In this document: one piece after another, positions 1 through 8,299 of the stretch
How positions within the stretch are numbered: the first letter of the stretch is position 1
Layout of the letters: each line of letters opens with the position of its first letter
Source of the DNA: an uncultured Ruminococcus sp.
Lineage (GTDB): Bacteria; Bacillota; Clostridia; Lachnospirales; Lachnospiraceae
Assembly: GCA_934359255.1 (NCBI GenBank)
Contig: CAKRLG010000013.1
Coordinates: 1 to 60,278 of the forward strand
Length of the DNA: 60,278 nucleotides
Direction: 5' to 3'
Translations under genes and position numbers: made by a program
The notes under the pieces: generated by a model
Seen by the model: the letters and a program-made list of their open reading frames with translations, nothing else
What the model was told of the DNA's origin: nothing
The model's database searches: none

Positions 1-73
1 GAAACCGCCGTGTACCGAACGGTACGCACGGTGGTGTGAGAGGACGGCGGTTAGTCACCGCCTCCTACTCGAT
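1..73 (+). mobile_element. group II intron, 3' end (domains V and VI)
   Basis: Bases 3-35 fold as a domain V hairpin: CCGCCGTGTACC pairs with GGTACGCACGGTGG across a GAAC loop, leaving a two-base bulge. Bases 38-70 fold as domain VI: GAG, AGGA and GGCGGT pair with ACCGCC, TCCT and CTC, with A67 unpaired as the expected branch-point adenosine. The sequence ends GAT at 71-73, fitting a 3' splice site. The reverse transcriptase/maturase gene would lie upstream of the window, so only the tail is visible. The fold is seen in the sequence; whether the intron is complete or active cannot be judged. Confidence 0.75.
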
Positions 74-330
74 TACGGGAAATTGCTTTACAGTAAAGTA
101 GAAAACGCTCTGCGAGGATGCGCCAGGGTACATTCTTTGCTCCTGATCAGATAAGAACACTGTGTATCGGAAGAAACCGGGTGAGGATTTCGACAAATGT
201 ATACACAATTAAGTAAAAATCAGGAAAAAATTGGAAAATAAAAAAGGTTTTGTGAGGAAAGAGTGGAATATATTTAACAGAATAGATGAAAATAGAATTG
301 TTTTTGCTGTTTTTGGTAATAGAAGGGGTG
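74..330 (+). other. intron 3' flank and leader of dgt, no gene seen
   Basis: No convincing coding frame. A short palindrome CTTTAC-A-GTAAAG lies near 83-95. The tract from about 205 to 300 is A-rich, as leaders often are here, but no promoter with correct spacing stands out. A small frame from 231 overlaps the dgt start in another frame and has no family resemblance. Confidence 0.5.
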
Positions 331-1344
331 ATGTATTTGAATATCAGGGAGCAGGCAGAGGAGCGGGAGTTTCAGTATCTGAGCCGGTATGCTTCACACA
401 GCAGAGAGTCGAAGGGCAGAGTGCGTGTGGAGGAGGAGTGTGATATCCGGACAGTGTATCAGAGGGATCGGGATCGGATTATTCATTCGAAGGCATTTCG
501 AAGGTTGAAGGATAAGACACAGGTGTTTCTGGCGGCGCAGGGGGATCACTATCGGACCCGGCTGACACATACGCTGGAGGTATCACAGACGGCGAGGACG
601 ATCGCGAAGGCGTTGGAACTGAATGAGGATCTGGTGGAAGCGATTGCGCTGGGGCATGATCTGGGACATACACCGTTCGGACATGCCGGTGAGGCGGCTC
701 TGAATGAAATCTGCCCGGAAGGATTTGCGCATTTTAAGCAGAGTGTCCGGGTGGTAGAACGGCTGGAAAAGAACGGGGAAGGACTGAATCTGACCTGGGA
801 AGTAAGGGACGGGATGTTGAATCACCGGACATCGGGCACGCCACATACACTGGAAGGGCAGGTAGTCCGGCTGTGTGATAAGATTTCTTATATCCATCAT
901 GATATGGATGATGCACAGCGGGCAGGAATTTTTCAGGAAGATGATATTCCGATCACAATCAGGGTGACACTGGGAGATTCCTGCAAAGAGCGGTTAAATA
1001 CGTTGATCCATGATACGATCCGCAACAGCTACGGAAAAGATAAAGTAGAGATGACACCGGAGATTGCAGAGGCGATGCGGGAACTTCGAACACTGATGTT
1101 TCGAAGCGTTTACAATAATCCGGTGGCGAAAAAAGAAGAAAGAAAAGCCAGGACGATGCTGCAGGAGATGTATCTGTATTACAGCAAGCATCCGGAACAG
1201 ATGTCCCGGGAATATCAGAAACTGATTGCAGAAGGCGAGAACAGAGAAAGGGTGGTATGTGATTATATTTCAGGCATGACGGATCAGTATGCAATGGCAA
1301 AATTCAAAGAAATTTTTATTCCTTCAGCCTGGGCAGTATACTGA
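331..1344 (+). CDS. dgt: dGTPase-like deoxyguanosinetriphosphate triphosphohydrolase
   Basis: HD-superfamily phosphohydrolase of about 337 residues, expected to hydrolyse dNTPs to nucleoside and tripolyphosphate and so help control dNTP pools. Family signatures are the Arg-rich N-terminal block (YQRDRDRIIHSKAFRRLK, about residues 43-60), RLTHTLEV with His80, and HDLGHTPFGHAGE with the HD pair at 109-110. The frame is open from 286, but family proteins start M(N/T)IREQ. That fits ATG 331, or TTG 337, which sits 8 bases after AAGGGG and may be the better start. It lies just upstream of dnaG, an order common in Clostridia. Product assignment is firm; the exact start is not. Confidence 0.9.
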   Translation: MYLNIREQAEEREFQYLSRYASHSRESKGRVRVEEECDIRTVYQRDRDRIIHSKAFRRLKDKTQVFLAAQGDHYRTRLTHTLEVSQTARTIAKALELNEDLVEAIALGHDLGHTPFGHAGEAALNEICPEGFAHFKQSVRVVERLEKNGEGLNLTWEVRDGMLNHRTSGTPHTLEGQVVRLCDKISYIHHDMDDAQRAGIFQEDDIPITIRVTLGDSCKERLNTLIHDTIRNSYGKDKVEMTPEIAEAMRELRTLMFRSVYNNPVAKKEERKARTMLQEMYLYYSKHPEQMSREYQKLIAEGENRERVVCDYISGMTDQYAMAKFKEIFIPSAWAVY

Positions 1345-1429
1345 ACCGCCGGGGAACAGTTGGGAAGAAAAATAAAAAAACGCATATTTTGTCGAAGAAA
1401 AAGAGAACCGGGACAAATAAAAAAGGATA

Positions 1430-1458
1430 TTGTCGCCGGACGGGGAATATATATATAC
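1430..1458 (+). promoter_or_regulatory. candidate promoter for the dnaG-rpoD operon
   Basis: TTGTCG at 1430-1435 is followed after 17 bases by ATATAC at 1453-1458, inside an alternating TA run just before dnaG. The -35 is fair and the -10 weak. Confidence 0.3.
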
Positions 1459-1497
1459 GTGGGTAAATGACAACAGTGGATAAAGGAGAGAGAAAAC

Positions 1498-3282
1498 ATG
1501 CGTTATTCGGATGATCTGATCGAAGAAATTCGAATGAAAAACGATATTGTAGATGTGATTTCCGGTTATGTGAAGTTGCAGCGAAAAGGAAGTTCTTATT
1601 TCGGACTTTGTCCCTTTCATAATGAAAAATCACCGTCTTTTTCCGTAAGTCCCGGAAAACAGATGTATTATTGCTTTGGATGTGGAGCGGGAGGCAATGT
1701 ATTTACCTTTCTGATGGAATACGAGAATTTTACCTTTCCGGAGGCACTGGAGATGCTGGCGGATCGCGCGGGAGTGGAACTTCCCAAACTGGAGTATTCC
1801 AAAGAAGCAAAAGAACAGGCAGATCTGAAATCAGCACTTCTTCAGATTAATAAAGAGGCGGCAAAGTTCTATTATTATCAGCTGCGTCAGAAGATCGGAG
1901 AACAGGGGATGACGTACCTCAAAGGCAGAGAACTCAGCGATGAGACGATCAATAAGTTCGGTCTTGGGTATTCGGATAAGTTCAGCAACAACCTGTACCG
2001 GTATCTGAAAGGAAAAGACTATTCCGATGATCTCCTCCGGCAGTCAGGGCTGTTTAATGTGGATGAAAAACGTGGCATGTATGATAAGTTTTGGAACCGT
2101 GTGATCTATCCGATCATGGATGTGAACAACCGTGTGATCGGATTCGGCGGCAGGGTGATGGGAGATGCAAAGCCCAAATATCTGAACTCACCGGAGACGA
2201 AGATCTTTGATAAGAGCCGGAACCTGTACGGACTGAATATGGCCCGTTCCTCGAGAAAGAAAAATCTGATCATCTGCGAGGGGTACATGGATGTGATCTC
2301 CATGCATCAGGCAGGATTTAACAATGCAGTGGCGTCTCTGGGAACGGCTCTGACCTCTCAGCAGGCCAGCCTTCTGAAACGGTATACCGATGAAGTCCTG
2401 ATCATCTACGACAGTGATGAAGCAGGTGTGAAAGCGGCTCTCCGGGCCATCCCGATGTTAAAAACCGCCGGACTTTCCACGAAGGTCATCAATCTCAGAC
2501 CTTACAAGGATCCGGATGAATTTATTAAAAATATGGGAAAAGAAGCGTTTCAGGAGAGGCTGGACCATGGAATGAACAGCTTTATGTTTGAACTGAAGGC
2601 ACTGGAAGGGCAGTATGATATGGAAGACCCACAGGGGCGAACGGACTTTTTTAAAGAAACGGCAAAGCGGCTGCTGCGTTTTGAAGACGAGATTGAGCGA
2701 AGCAGTTATATCAAAACCATTGCTGGAACTTATCAGGCCGAGCCGGAAGAACTCAGAAAGATGGTGAACCGGCTGGCGATGAAGGGCGTGGGAATGACAG
2801 AGACCGTCAAACCAAAATCGGGTCTGAACAGGAATAAGGAAAAGCAGAACGGATACGAAGTATCTCAGAAACTGATGCTTACCTGGCTGACTTCTTATCC
2901 GGAGATTTTCGGTGAGGTAAGCCGTTATATCGGACCGGATGATTTTACAAGACCTCTCTATCATCAGGTGGCTGAACTGCTGTATGAGCAGTACCGGCAG
3001 GGAGAGCCAAACCCGGCGAGACTGCTGAATCAGTTTACGGACAGTGAGGAGCAGTCCGAAGTGGCGGCAGTATTTAACGCCACGATCCCGCTGGATTCGG
3101 AACAGGAGAGGGAGCAGGCATTACTGGATGTGATATGCAGAATGAAGGAAGACAGTATCGCACACCGCACAGAAAATCTGGCACCTACAGACATGCAGGG
3201 GCTGATGAACCTGATGCAGGCGAAAAAAGAACTGGAAGAGTTGAAAGCCGGAAAGCTGCATTTGCATATTTCTTTTCGTTAA
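1498..3282 (+). CDS. dnaG: DNA primase DnaG
   Basis: Makes RNA primers at the replication fork together with the DnaB helicase. The 594-residue length is normal. An N-terminal CHC2 zinc finger has Cys38, His41, Cys59 and Cys62. A central TOPRIM domain follows, with ICEGYMDV near residue 260 (catalytic Glu) and IYDSDEAG near 303-308 (metal-binding Asp pair). The C-terminal part, from about 460, is the helicase-binding region. ATG 1498 follows AAAGGAGAG at good spacing. It is followed after about 40 bases by rpoD, the conserved macromolecular-synthesis operon order. Confidence 0.97.
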   Translation: MRYSDDLIEEIRMKNDIVDVISGYVKLQRKGSSYFGLCPFHNEKSPSFSVSPGKQMYYCFGCGAGGNVFTFLMEYENFTFPEALEMLADRAGVELPKLEYSKEAKEQADLKSALLQINKEAAKFYYYQLRQKIGEQGMTYLKGRELSDETINKFGLGYSDKFSNNLYRYLKGKDYSDDLLRQSGLFNVDEKRGMYDKFWNRVIYPIMDVNNRVIGFGGRVMGDAKPKYLNSPETKIFDKSRNLYGLNMARSSRKKNLIICEGYMDVISMHQAGFNNAVASLGTALTSQQASLLKRYTDEVLIIYDSDEAGVKAALRAIPMLKTAGLSTKVINLRPYKDPDEFIKNMGKEAFQERLDHGMNSFMFELKALEGQYDMEDPQGRTDFFKETAKRLLRFEDEIERSSYIKTIAGTYQAEPEELRKMVNRLAMKGVGMTETVKPKSGLNRNKEKQNGYEVSQKLMLTWLTSYPEIFGEVSRYIGPDDFTRPLYHQVAELLYEQYRQGEPNPARLLNQFTDSEEQSEVAAVFNATIPLDSEQEREQALLDVICRMKEDSIAHRTENLAPTDMQGLMNLMQAKKELEELKAGKLHLHISFR

Positions 3283-3322
3283 GGATAAAATATAAACAAT
3301 ATATGGAAGGATGGAAAAACAG

Positions 3323-4432
3323 ATGGAAATGGATAAAGCCCAATTTGCAGAACAGTTGAAAAACCTTGTGGAATTAGGCAAGAAGAAGAAAAATGTGCTG
3401 GAGTATCAGGAAATTAATGATTTCTTCAAAGGAATCACCCTGAACAACGAGCAGATGGATCTGATCTTCGAATATCTGGAAGCCAATGGTGTGGATGTAC
3501 TTCGGGTAACCGAGGACGATGCACTGCTGGATAACGAAGACATGCATATGGAAGAGGATGAGGTGGATCTGGAAAATATAGACCTTTCCGTACCGGAAGG
3601 AGTCAGTATCGAGGATCCGGTTCGTATGTATCTGAAAGAGATTGGTAAAGTTCCCCTTCTGAGTGCAGAAGAGGAAATTGAACTGGCAAAACGGATGGAA
3701 AACGGCGATCAGGCGGCAAAAAAACGTCTGGCAGAAGCCAATCTTCGTCTGGTGGTCAGCATCGCAAAACGATATGTGGGACGTGGCATGTTGTTTCTGG
3801 ATCTGATTCAGGAAGGAAATCTTGGTCTGATCAAAGCAGTGGAAAAATTTGACTACACCAAAGGATACAAGTTCAGTACCTATGCAACCTGGTGGATCCG
3901 TCAGGCCATCACCCGTGCGATCGCCGATCAGGCAAGAACTATCCGTATCCCGGTGCATATGGTGGAAACCATCAACAAACTGATCCGTGTGTCCAGACAG
4001 TTACTGCAGGAGTTAGGCCGTGAACCTACGCCGGAAGAGATTGCAGAGGAGATGAATATGCCGGTGGAAAGAGTCCGTGAGATCCTTAAGATTTCTCAGG
4101 AACCGGTTTCTCTGGAAACCCCGATCGGTGAAGAAGAAGACAGTCATCTGGGTGACTTTATCCAGGATGACAACGTTCCGGTACCGGCAGATGCGGCAGC
4201 GTTCACCCTGTTAAAAGAACAGCTGGTGGAGGTGCTGAGCACACTGACTGAGAGAGAACAGAAAGTACTTCGTCTGCGTTTCGGCCTGGATGATGGAAGA
4301 GCCAGAACACTGGAAGAAGTAGGAAAAGAATTCAGTGTCACAAGAGAACGTATCCGTCAGATCGAAGCAAAAGCATTAAGAAAACTGCGTCACCCCAGCC
4401 GCAGCAGAAAGCTGAAGGATTATCTGGATTAA
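3323..4432 (+). CDS. rpoD: primary sigma factor RpoD (sigma A)
   Basis: Housekeeping sigma factor directing RNA polymerase to -35/-10 promoters. All regions are present: acidic region 1.1 (about 1-75), region 1.2 with [11 protein letters not shown], region 2 with [21 protein letters not shown] and [11 protein letters not shown] (-10 recognition and melting), region 3 with [13 protein letters not shown], and region 4 ending in [18 protein letters not shown] (-35 helix-turn-helix). ATG 3311 directly abuts GGAAGG, so ATG 3323 (MEMDKAQ) is the better start. The stop overlaps the next ATG (TAATG), implying translational coupling to trmK. A partial paralogue lies at 39803. Confidence 0.96.
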   Translation: MEMDKAQFAEQLKNLVELGKKKKNVLEYQEINDFFKGITLNNEQMDLIFEYLEANGVDVLRVTEDDALLDNEDMHMEEDEVDLENIDLSVPEGVSIEDPVRMYLKEIGKVPLLSAEEEIELAKRMENGDQAAKKRLAEANLRLVVSIAKRYVGRGMLFLDLIQEGNLGLIKAVEKFDYTKGYKFSTYATWWIRQAITRAIADQARTIRIPVHMVETINKLIRVSRQLLQELGREPTPEEIAEEMNMPVERVREILKISQEPVSLETPIGEEEDSHLGDFIQDDNVPVPADAAAFTLLKEQLVEVLSTLTEREQKVLRLRFGLDDGRARTLEEVGKEFSVTRERIRQIEAKALRKLRHPSRSRKLKDYLD

Positions 4433-5133
4433 TGGAATTATCCAAAAGACTTCGAATGAATGCTTCTTTTGTGACACCGGGAAACCGGCTGGCAGATGTG
4501 GGAACGGATCATGGATATATTCCTATCGCCCTTTGTCTGGAAGGCGTGATTCCATCAGCTCTGGCTATGGATGTGAATTCCGGACCGCTGGAGCGCGCAA
4601 AAGAACATATACAACAGTTTGATCTGGAAGCAGATATACATACCCGCCTCTCCGATGGTGTACAGGCTTTGTGCCCCGGGGAGGCGGATTCTGTCCTGAT
4701 TGCCGGAATGGGCGGGGCACTGACAGTGAAGATTCTGGAAGCAGGTGAAAAAGTGCTTGCTTCCGTAAAAGAACTGATTTTGCAACCCCAATCAGAGATT
4801 GACAAAGTCCGGTCATACCTTCTGACCCATGGCTATGTGATAGCCGGAGAAAAGATGGTATATGAGGATGGAAAATATTATCCCGCCATGCGGGCAGTAC
4901 ATGGGGAAATGTCACTGTGGCAGGATGTGGAATTACAATATGGAAAATATCTGCTGGAAGAGAAACATCCGGTATTAGAAGAATATCTGAAAGAGAAACA
5001 GAAAACCTGCAGGAAAATACAGGAAAAACTCGCAGCAGACGGAAAGAAAGCAGAAAAGATCACCGCACGGCAAAAAGAGCTGGAGGATGAACTTCGGCTG
5101 ATCGGGCAGGCACTGGAGGTGTATGAACGATGA
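4432..5133 (+). CDS. trmK: tRNA (adenine(22)-N(1))-methyltransferase TrmK
   Basis: SAM-dependent methyltransferase expected to make m1A22 in tRNA. It has the Rossmann-fold SAM motif LADVGTDHGYIPIAL near residues 20-34, an acidic strand-2 end (AMDVN), and the family GMGG motif near residue 91. The C-terminal 45 residues are a Lys/Glu-rich helical extension, as in the family. It overlaps rpoD by one base upstream and the Nif3 gene by four bases (ATGA) downstream, so the three are one translationally coupled unit. Confidence 0.9.
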   Translation: MELSKRLRMNASFVTPGNRLADVGTDHGYIPIALCLEGVIPSALAMDVNSGPLERAKEHIQQFDLEADIHTRLSDGVQALCPGEADSVLIAGMGGALTVKILEAGEKVLASVKELILQPQSEIDKVRSYLLTHGYVIAGEKMVYEDGKYYPAMRAVHGEMSLWQDVELQYGKYLLEEKHPVLEEYLKEKQKTCRKIQEKLAADGKKAEKITARQKELEDELRLIGQALEVYER

Positions 5134-5900
5134 TATGTAAAGAAATTATGAGAAAGCTGGAAGAACGGTGGAATCCTTCCTATGCACTGGAATGGGATAA
5201 CGTAGGACTTCTGGTGGGAAGAGAAGAAAAAGAGATCAAAAAAGTATTTACAGCACTGGATGCTACAGAAGAGACAATCGCACAGGCACTGGAATTCGGT
5301 GCAGATCTTCTGATCACCCATCACCCGATGATTTTTTCACCGGTAAAAAAAGTGACCGGTGCAGATTTTATCGGTCGAAGACTGATCACGATGATCCAGG
5401 CGGATCTGTGTTATTATGCAATGCATACGAACTTTGATGTGAAGGGGATGGCACAGCTGAATCAGGAATGTCTGGGACTTACGGACTGTGAAGTGCTGGA
5501 AGAAACCGCTCCGGGGGAAGGCATCGGCAGAGTAGGTGCGCTGGAAGAGCCGATGGATCTTAAACAATTTGCCGGAAAAGTAAGAACGGACTTTCAGATC
5601 CCGGATGTACGGATGTATGGGGATCCGGCAGCAACCGTTCGTCGTGTGGCAGTGAGCAGCGGATCCGGAAAAAGTATGATCCGTGGTGCGATTGAAAAAG
5701 GTGCCGATGTGATCGTTACCGGAGATGTGGATTATCATTCGGCAATTGATGCCGTTGCGCAGGGAATCGCTGTGATCGATGCCGGTCATTATGGAACGGA
5801 ATATGGATTTATCGCATATATGAAACAGGAGCTGGAAACCATGTTTCCGGAGCTTGTGGTAGGCACTGCCAGAGTGCATCATCCGTACCGGGTGGTGTAG
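5130..5900 (+). CDS. Nif3-like dinuclear metal center hexameric protein
   Basis: Member of the Nif3/YqfO/GTP cyclohydrolase I type 2-like family, which binds two metal ions per subunit. Metal-ligand motifs are visible: THHPMIF near residue 63, an AMHTNFD segment near residue 98, and a C-terminal GHYGTE Glu/His motif near residue 217. At 256 residues it is the short form without the PII-like insert seen in longer homologues. The cellular role is not settled for the family. Its start lies inside the trmK stop (ATGA). Neighbourhood with trmK is a widely conserved firmicute arrangement. Confidence 0.9.
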   Translation: MICKEIMRKLEERWNPSYALEWDNVGLLVGREEKEIKKVFTALDATEETIAQALEFGADLLITHHPMIFSPVKKVTGADFIGRRLITMIQADLCYYAMHTNFDVKGMAQLNQECLGLTDCEVLEETAPGEGIGRVGALEEPMDLKQFAGKVRTDFQIPDVRMYGDPAATVRRVAVSSGSGKSMIRGAIEKGADVIVTGDVDYHSAIDAVAQGIAVIDAGHYGTEYGFIAYMKQELETMFPELVVGTARVHHPYRVV

Positions 5901-5924
5901 CGGCAGCGGAAAGGAGTGGTGAAG

Positions 5925-7592
5925 ATGGGACTTAAGATGTGTAAAGTAACAGTGGGTTCCAGACAGAAAGCATATCCGGATGGAACACCTTATGGGGAAA
6001 TTGTCAAAGATTTTGACCAGGATTGTAAATATGCTGTGGTTCTGGTAACGGTAGATGGAAAACTTCGCGAACTTCATAAAAAGATACACCGGGACTGTCA
6101 GATTTCACTGGTGACGGTGGCAGACAGTATCGGACATAAAACATACAAAAGAAGTATGAATCTTTTGCTGTTAAAAGCAGTGTATCATGTGGCAGGCCAT
6201 GAGCATATCCGAAAAATTGTATTGCATTTTTCTGTAGGTGAAGGATTTTATTATACGATCGATGGAGATGTGACGATTGACAGGGCGTTCCTGGATCGGG
6301 TAGAAGCATATATGCAGGAACTGGTGAAAAAACAGGCCCCGGTGATGAAGCGGAGCATCTCTACAGCGTCTGCTGTGGAGCTGTTTCACAAATACGGCAT
6401 GTATGACAAAGAAAAACTGTTCCGATATCGGAGAAGCTCCAGGGTCAATCTCTATAATCTGGAAGAATTTGAAGATTATTTTTATGGATATATGGTGTGG
6501 CATACCGGATATCTGAAGTATTTTAAACTGTATCCTTATGATGAAGGATTTGTCATGCAGATGCCGAAGCGGAAAGAACCGGAAATATTACCGGAATTTA
6601 CCCCGTCACCGAAGATCTTCCAGGTACAGAAGGAAGCAGAAAAATGGGGAGAAATGATGGGAGTATCCGTAGTCGGAGAGCTGAATGAGAAAATCTCGCA
6701 CGGTCAGATGCAGGAACTGCTTCTGATCTCGGAAGCATTGCAGGAAGGACGGATCTCCGGTATTGCGGAAGAAATCATCCGTCGTGGCGGAGTCAGATTT
6801 GTGATGATCGCAGGTCCTTCCTCTTCCGGGAAAACTACTTTTTCCCATCGATTATCGATTCAGCTGGCAGCACATGGCATGAAGCCACATCCTATCGCAG
6901 TAGATAATTATTTTGTGAACAGAGTCGATACTCCGAAGGATGAGAATGGAAATTATAATTATGAGTGTCTGGAAGCTCTGGATGTGGAACTTTTTAATCG
7001 GGATATGAATGCTCTTTTGGCTGGAGAAAAGGTTGAACTGCCAAGATTTAATTTTAAGCTGGGAAAACGGGAGTACAAAGGAGACTATCTGCAGATGCAG
7101 CCGAATGATATCCTTGTGATCGAAGGAATTCATGGACTGAATGACAAACTGAGTTATTCCCTTCCGAAAGAAAGCAAATTTAAAATATATATCAGTGCGC
7201 TGACTCAGTTAAATATTGATGAACATAACCGGATTCCAACCACGGATGGTAGACTGATCCGTCGGATCGTACGGGATAACAGAACCCGCGGAACCAGTGC
7301 CAAAGATACCATTGCCATGTGGCCGTCGGTACGCCGTGGGGAAGATGAGAATATTTTCCCGTATCAGGAGCAGGCAGATGTGATGTTTAATTCGGCACTG
7401 CTTTATGAACTGGCTGCTTTGAAACTGTATGCGGAACCGGTATTGTTCCAGATTCAGCCGGAGGATGCAGAGTATCAGGAGGCAAAACGTCTGTTGAAGT
7501 TTCTGGATTATTTTGTGGGAATTCCAAGTGAGGATATTCCGAAAAATTCGATTTTACGGGAATTCGTGGGCGGCAGCTGTTTTGATGTGTAA
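5925..7592 (+). CDS. nucleoside (uridine) kinase with threonyl-tRNA-synthetase-like N-terminus
   Basis: Two-part protein of about 555 residues. Residues 1-210 resemble the TGS and second additional domain of threonyl-tRNA synthetase. Residues 290-490 are a P-loop nucleoside kinase of the uridine kinase/phosphoribulokinase type, with Walker A GPSSSGKT near 296-303 and the DNYF motif near 330. The expected reaction is NTP-dependent phosphorylation of uridine or cytidine; the role of the TGS-like part is unknown. A GTG at 5916 overlaps AAGGAG, so ATG 5925, eight bases later, is chosen. It closes the run of forward housekeeping genes and is followed by a terminator hairpin. Confidence 0.85.
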   Translation: MGLKMCKVTVGSRQKAYPDGTPYGEIVKDFDQDCKYAVVLVTVDGKLRELHKKIHRDCQISLVTVADSIGHKTYKRSMNLLLLKAVYHVAGHEHIRKIVLHFSVGEGFYYTIDGDVTIDRAFLDRVEAYMQELVKKQAPVMKRSISTASAVELFHKYGMYDKEKLFRYRRSSRVNLYNLEEFEDYFYGYMVWHTGYLKYFKLYPYDEGFVMQMPKRKEPEILPEFTPSPKIFQVQKEAEKWGEMMGVSVVGELNEKISHGQMQELLLISEALQEGRISGIAEEIIRRGGVRFVMIAGPSSSGKTTFSHRLSIQLAAHGMKPHPIAVDNYFVNRVDTPKDENGNYNYECLEALDVELFNRDMNALLAGEKVELPRFNFKLGKREYKGDYLQMQPNDILVIEGIHGLNDKLSYSLPKESKFKIYISALTQLNIDEHNRIPTTDGRLIRRIVRDNRTRGTSAKDTIAMWPSVRRGEDENIFPYQEQADVMFNSALLYELAALKLYAEPVLFQIQPEDAEYQEAKRLLKFLDYFVGIPSEDIPKNSILREFVGGSCFDV

Positions 7593-7618
7593 AATAATGT
7601 GCAGAAAATATATATGAA

Positions 7619-7658
7619 AAAATGTCAGGGGTAAAAGTGATTTTGTCCCTGGCATTTT
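7619..7658 (+). terminator. rho-independent terminator
   Basis: AAAATGTCAGGG (7619-7630) pairs with CCCTGGCATTTT (7647-7658) apart from one wobble; the right arm ends in the T tract. It separates the nucleoside kinase from the flavoprotein gene. Confidence 0.8.
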
Positions 7659-7678
7659 GAAAAGAAAGGGTGGAAAGT

Positions 7679-8299
7679 ATGAAAGTATTGATGTTAAACG
7701 GAAGTGCCAAAAAAGAAGGCAATACATACCAGTCTCTTCTGGAAGTAGGAAAGGAACTGGAAAGACAGGGCATCGAATACGAGATCTTTCAGATCGGCGG
7801 TCAGCCGGTGAGAGACTGTATCGGATGTGGACAGTGTAATGAAAATGGCTGTGTGTTTGCGGATGACAAGGTCAATGAATTCGTGGCAAAGGCGAAAGAG
7901 GCAGACGGATTTGTCTTCGGTACACCGGTATATTATGCACATCCAAGCGGAAGAGTACTTTCTTTCCTGGATCGGGTGTTTTACAGCAGCGGCAGAGCAT
8001 TTGCCTTCAAACCGGCGGCTTCTGTAGCAGTGGCAAGACGCGGTGGATGCAGTGCTTCCTTCGATGTGATGAATAAATATTATGGCATCTGCCAGATGCC
8101 GGTAGCCGGCTCTACTTACTGGAACATGGTACATGGCTGTGAACCGGGAGAAGTGAAGATGGATGCAGAGGGAATGCAGACCATGCGGAATCTGGCAAAG
8201 AACCTGGCCTGGATGATGAAATGTTTTGAAGCCGGAAAAGCAGCAGGTGTGTCACTTCCGGAGACAGAGAGAGGAAACCAGACAAACTTTATACGATGA
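7679..8299 (+). CDS. iron-sulfur flavoprotein-like NAD(P)H:FMN oxidoreductase
   Basis: Flavodoxin-fold protein of 206 residues starting MKVLMLNGSAKKEGNT, the FMN phosphate-binding loop of the NADPH-dependent FMN reductase family. CIGCGQCNENGC (about residues 47-58) is the compact Cys-x2-Cys-x2-Cys-x4-Cys cluster motif of iron-sulfur flavoproteins, so a 4Fe-4S centre is expected next to FMN. GTPVYYAHPSG is the second flavin loop. ATG 7679 lies eight bases after AAAGGG; GTG 7670 overlaps it and is rejected. The stop overlaps the start of the membrane ferredoxin gene, suggesting they share an electron path. Confidence 0.85.
   Translation: MKVLMLNGSAKKEGNTYQSLLEVGKELERQGIEYEIFQIGGQPVRDCIGCGQCNENGCVFADDKVNEFVAKAKEADGFVFGTPVYYAHPSGRVLSFLDRVFYSSGRAFAFKPAASVAVARRGGCSASFDVMNKYYGICQMPVAGSTYWNMVHGCEPGEVKMDAEGMQTMRNLAKNLAWMMKCFEAGKAAGVSLPETERGNQTNFIR

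Noticed and set aside
479..1300. Minus-strand open frames across dgt
   Set aside because: They mirror the codon structure of dgt, have no ribosome sites and no family features.
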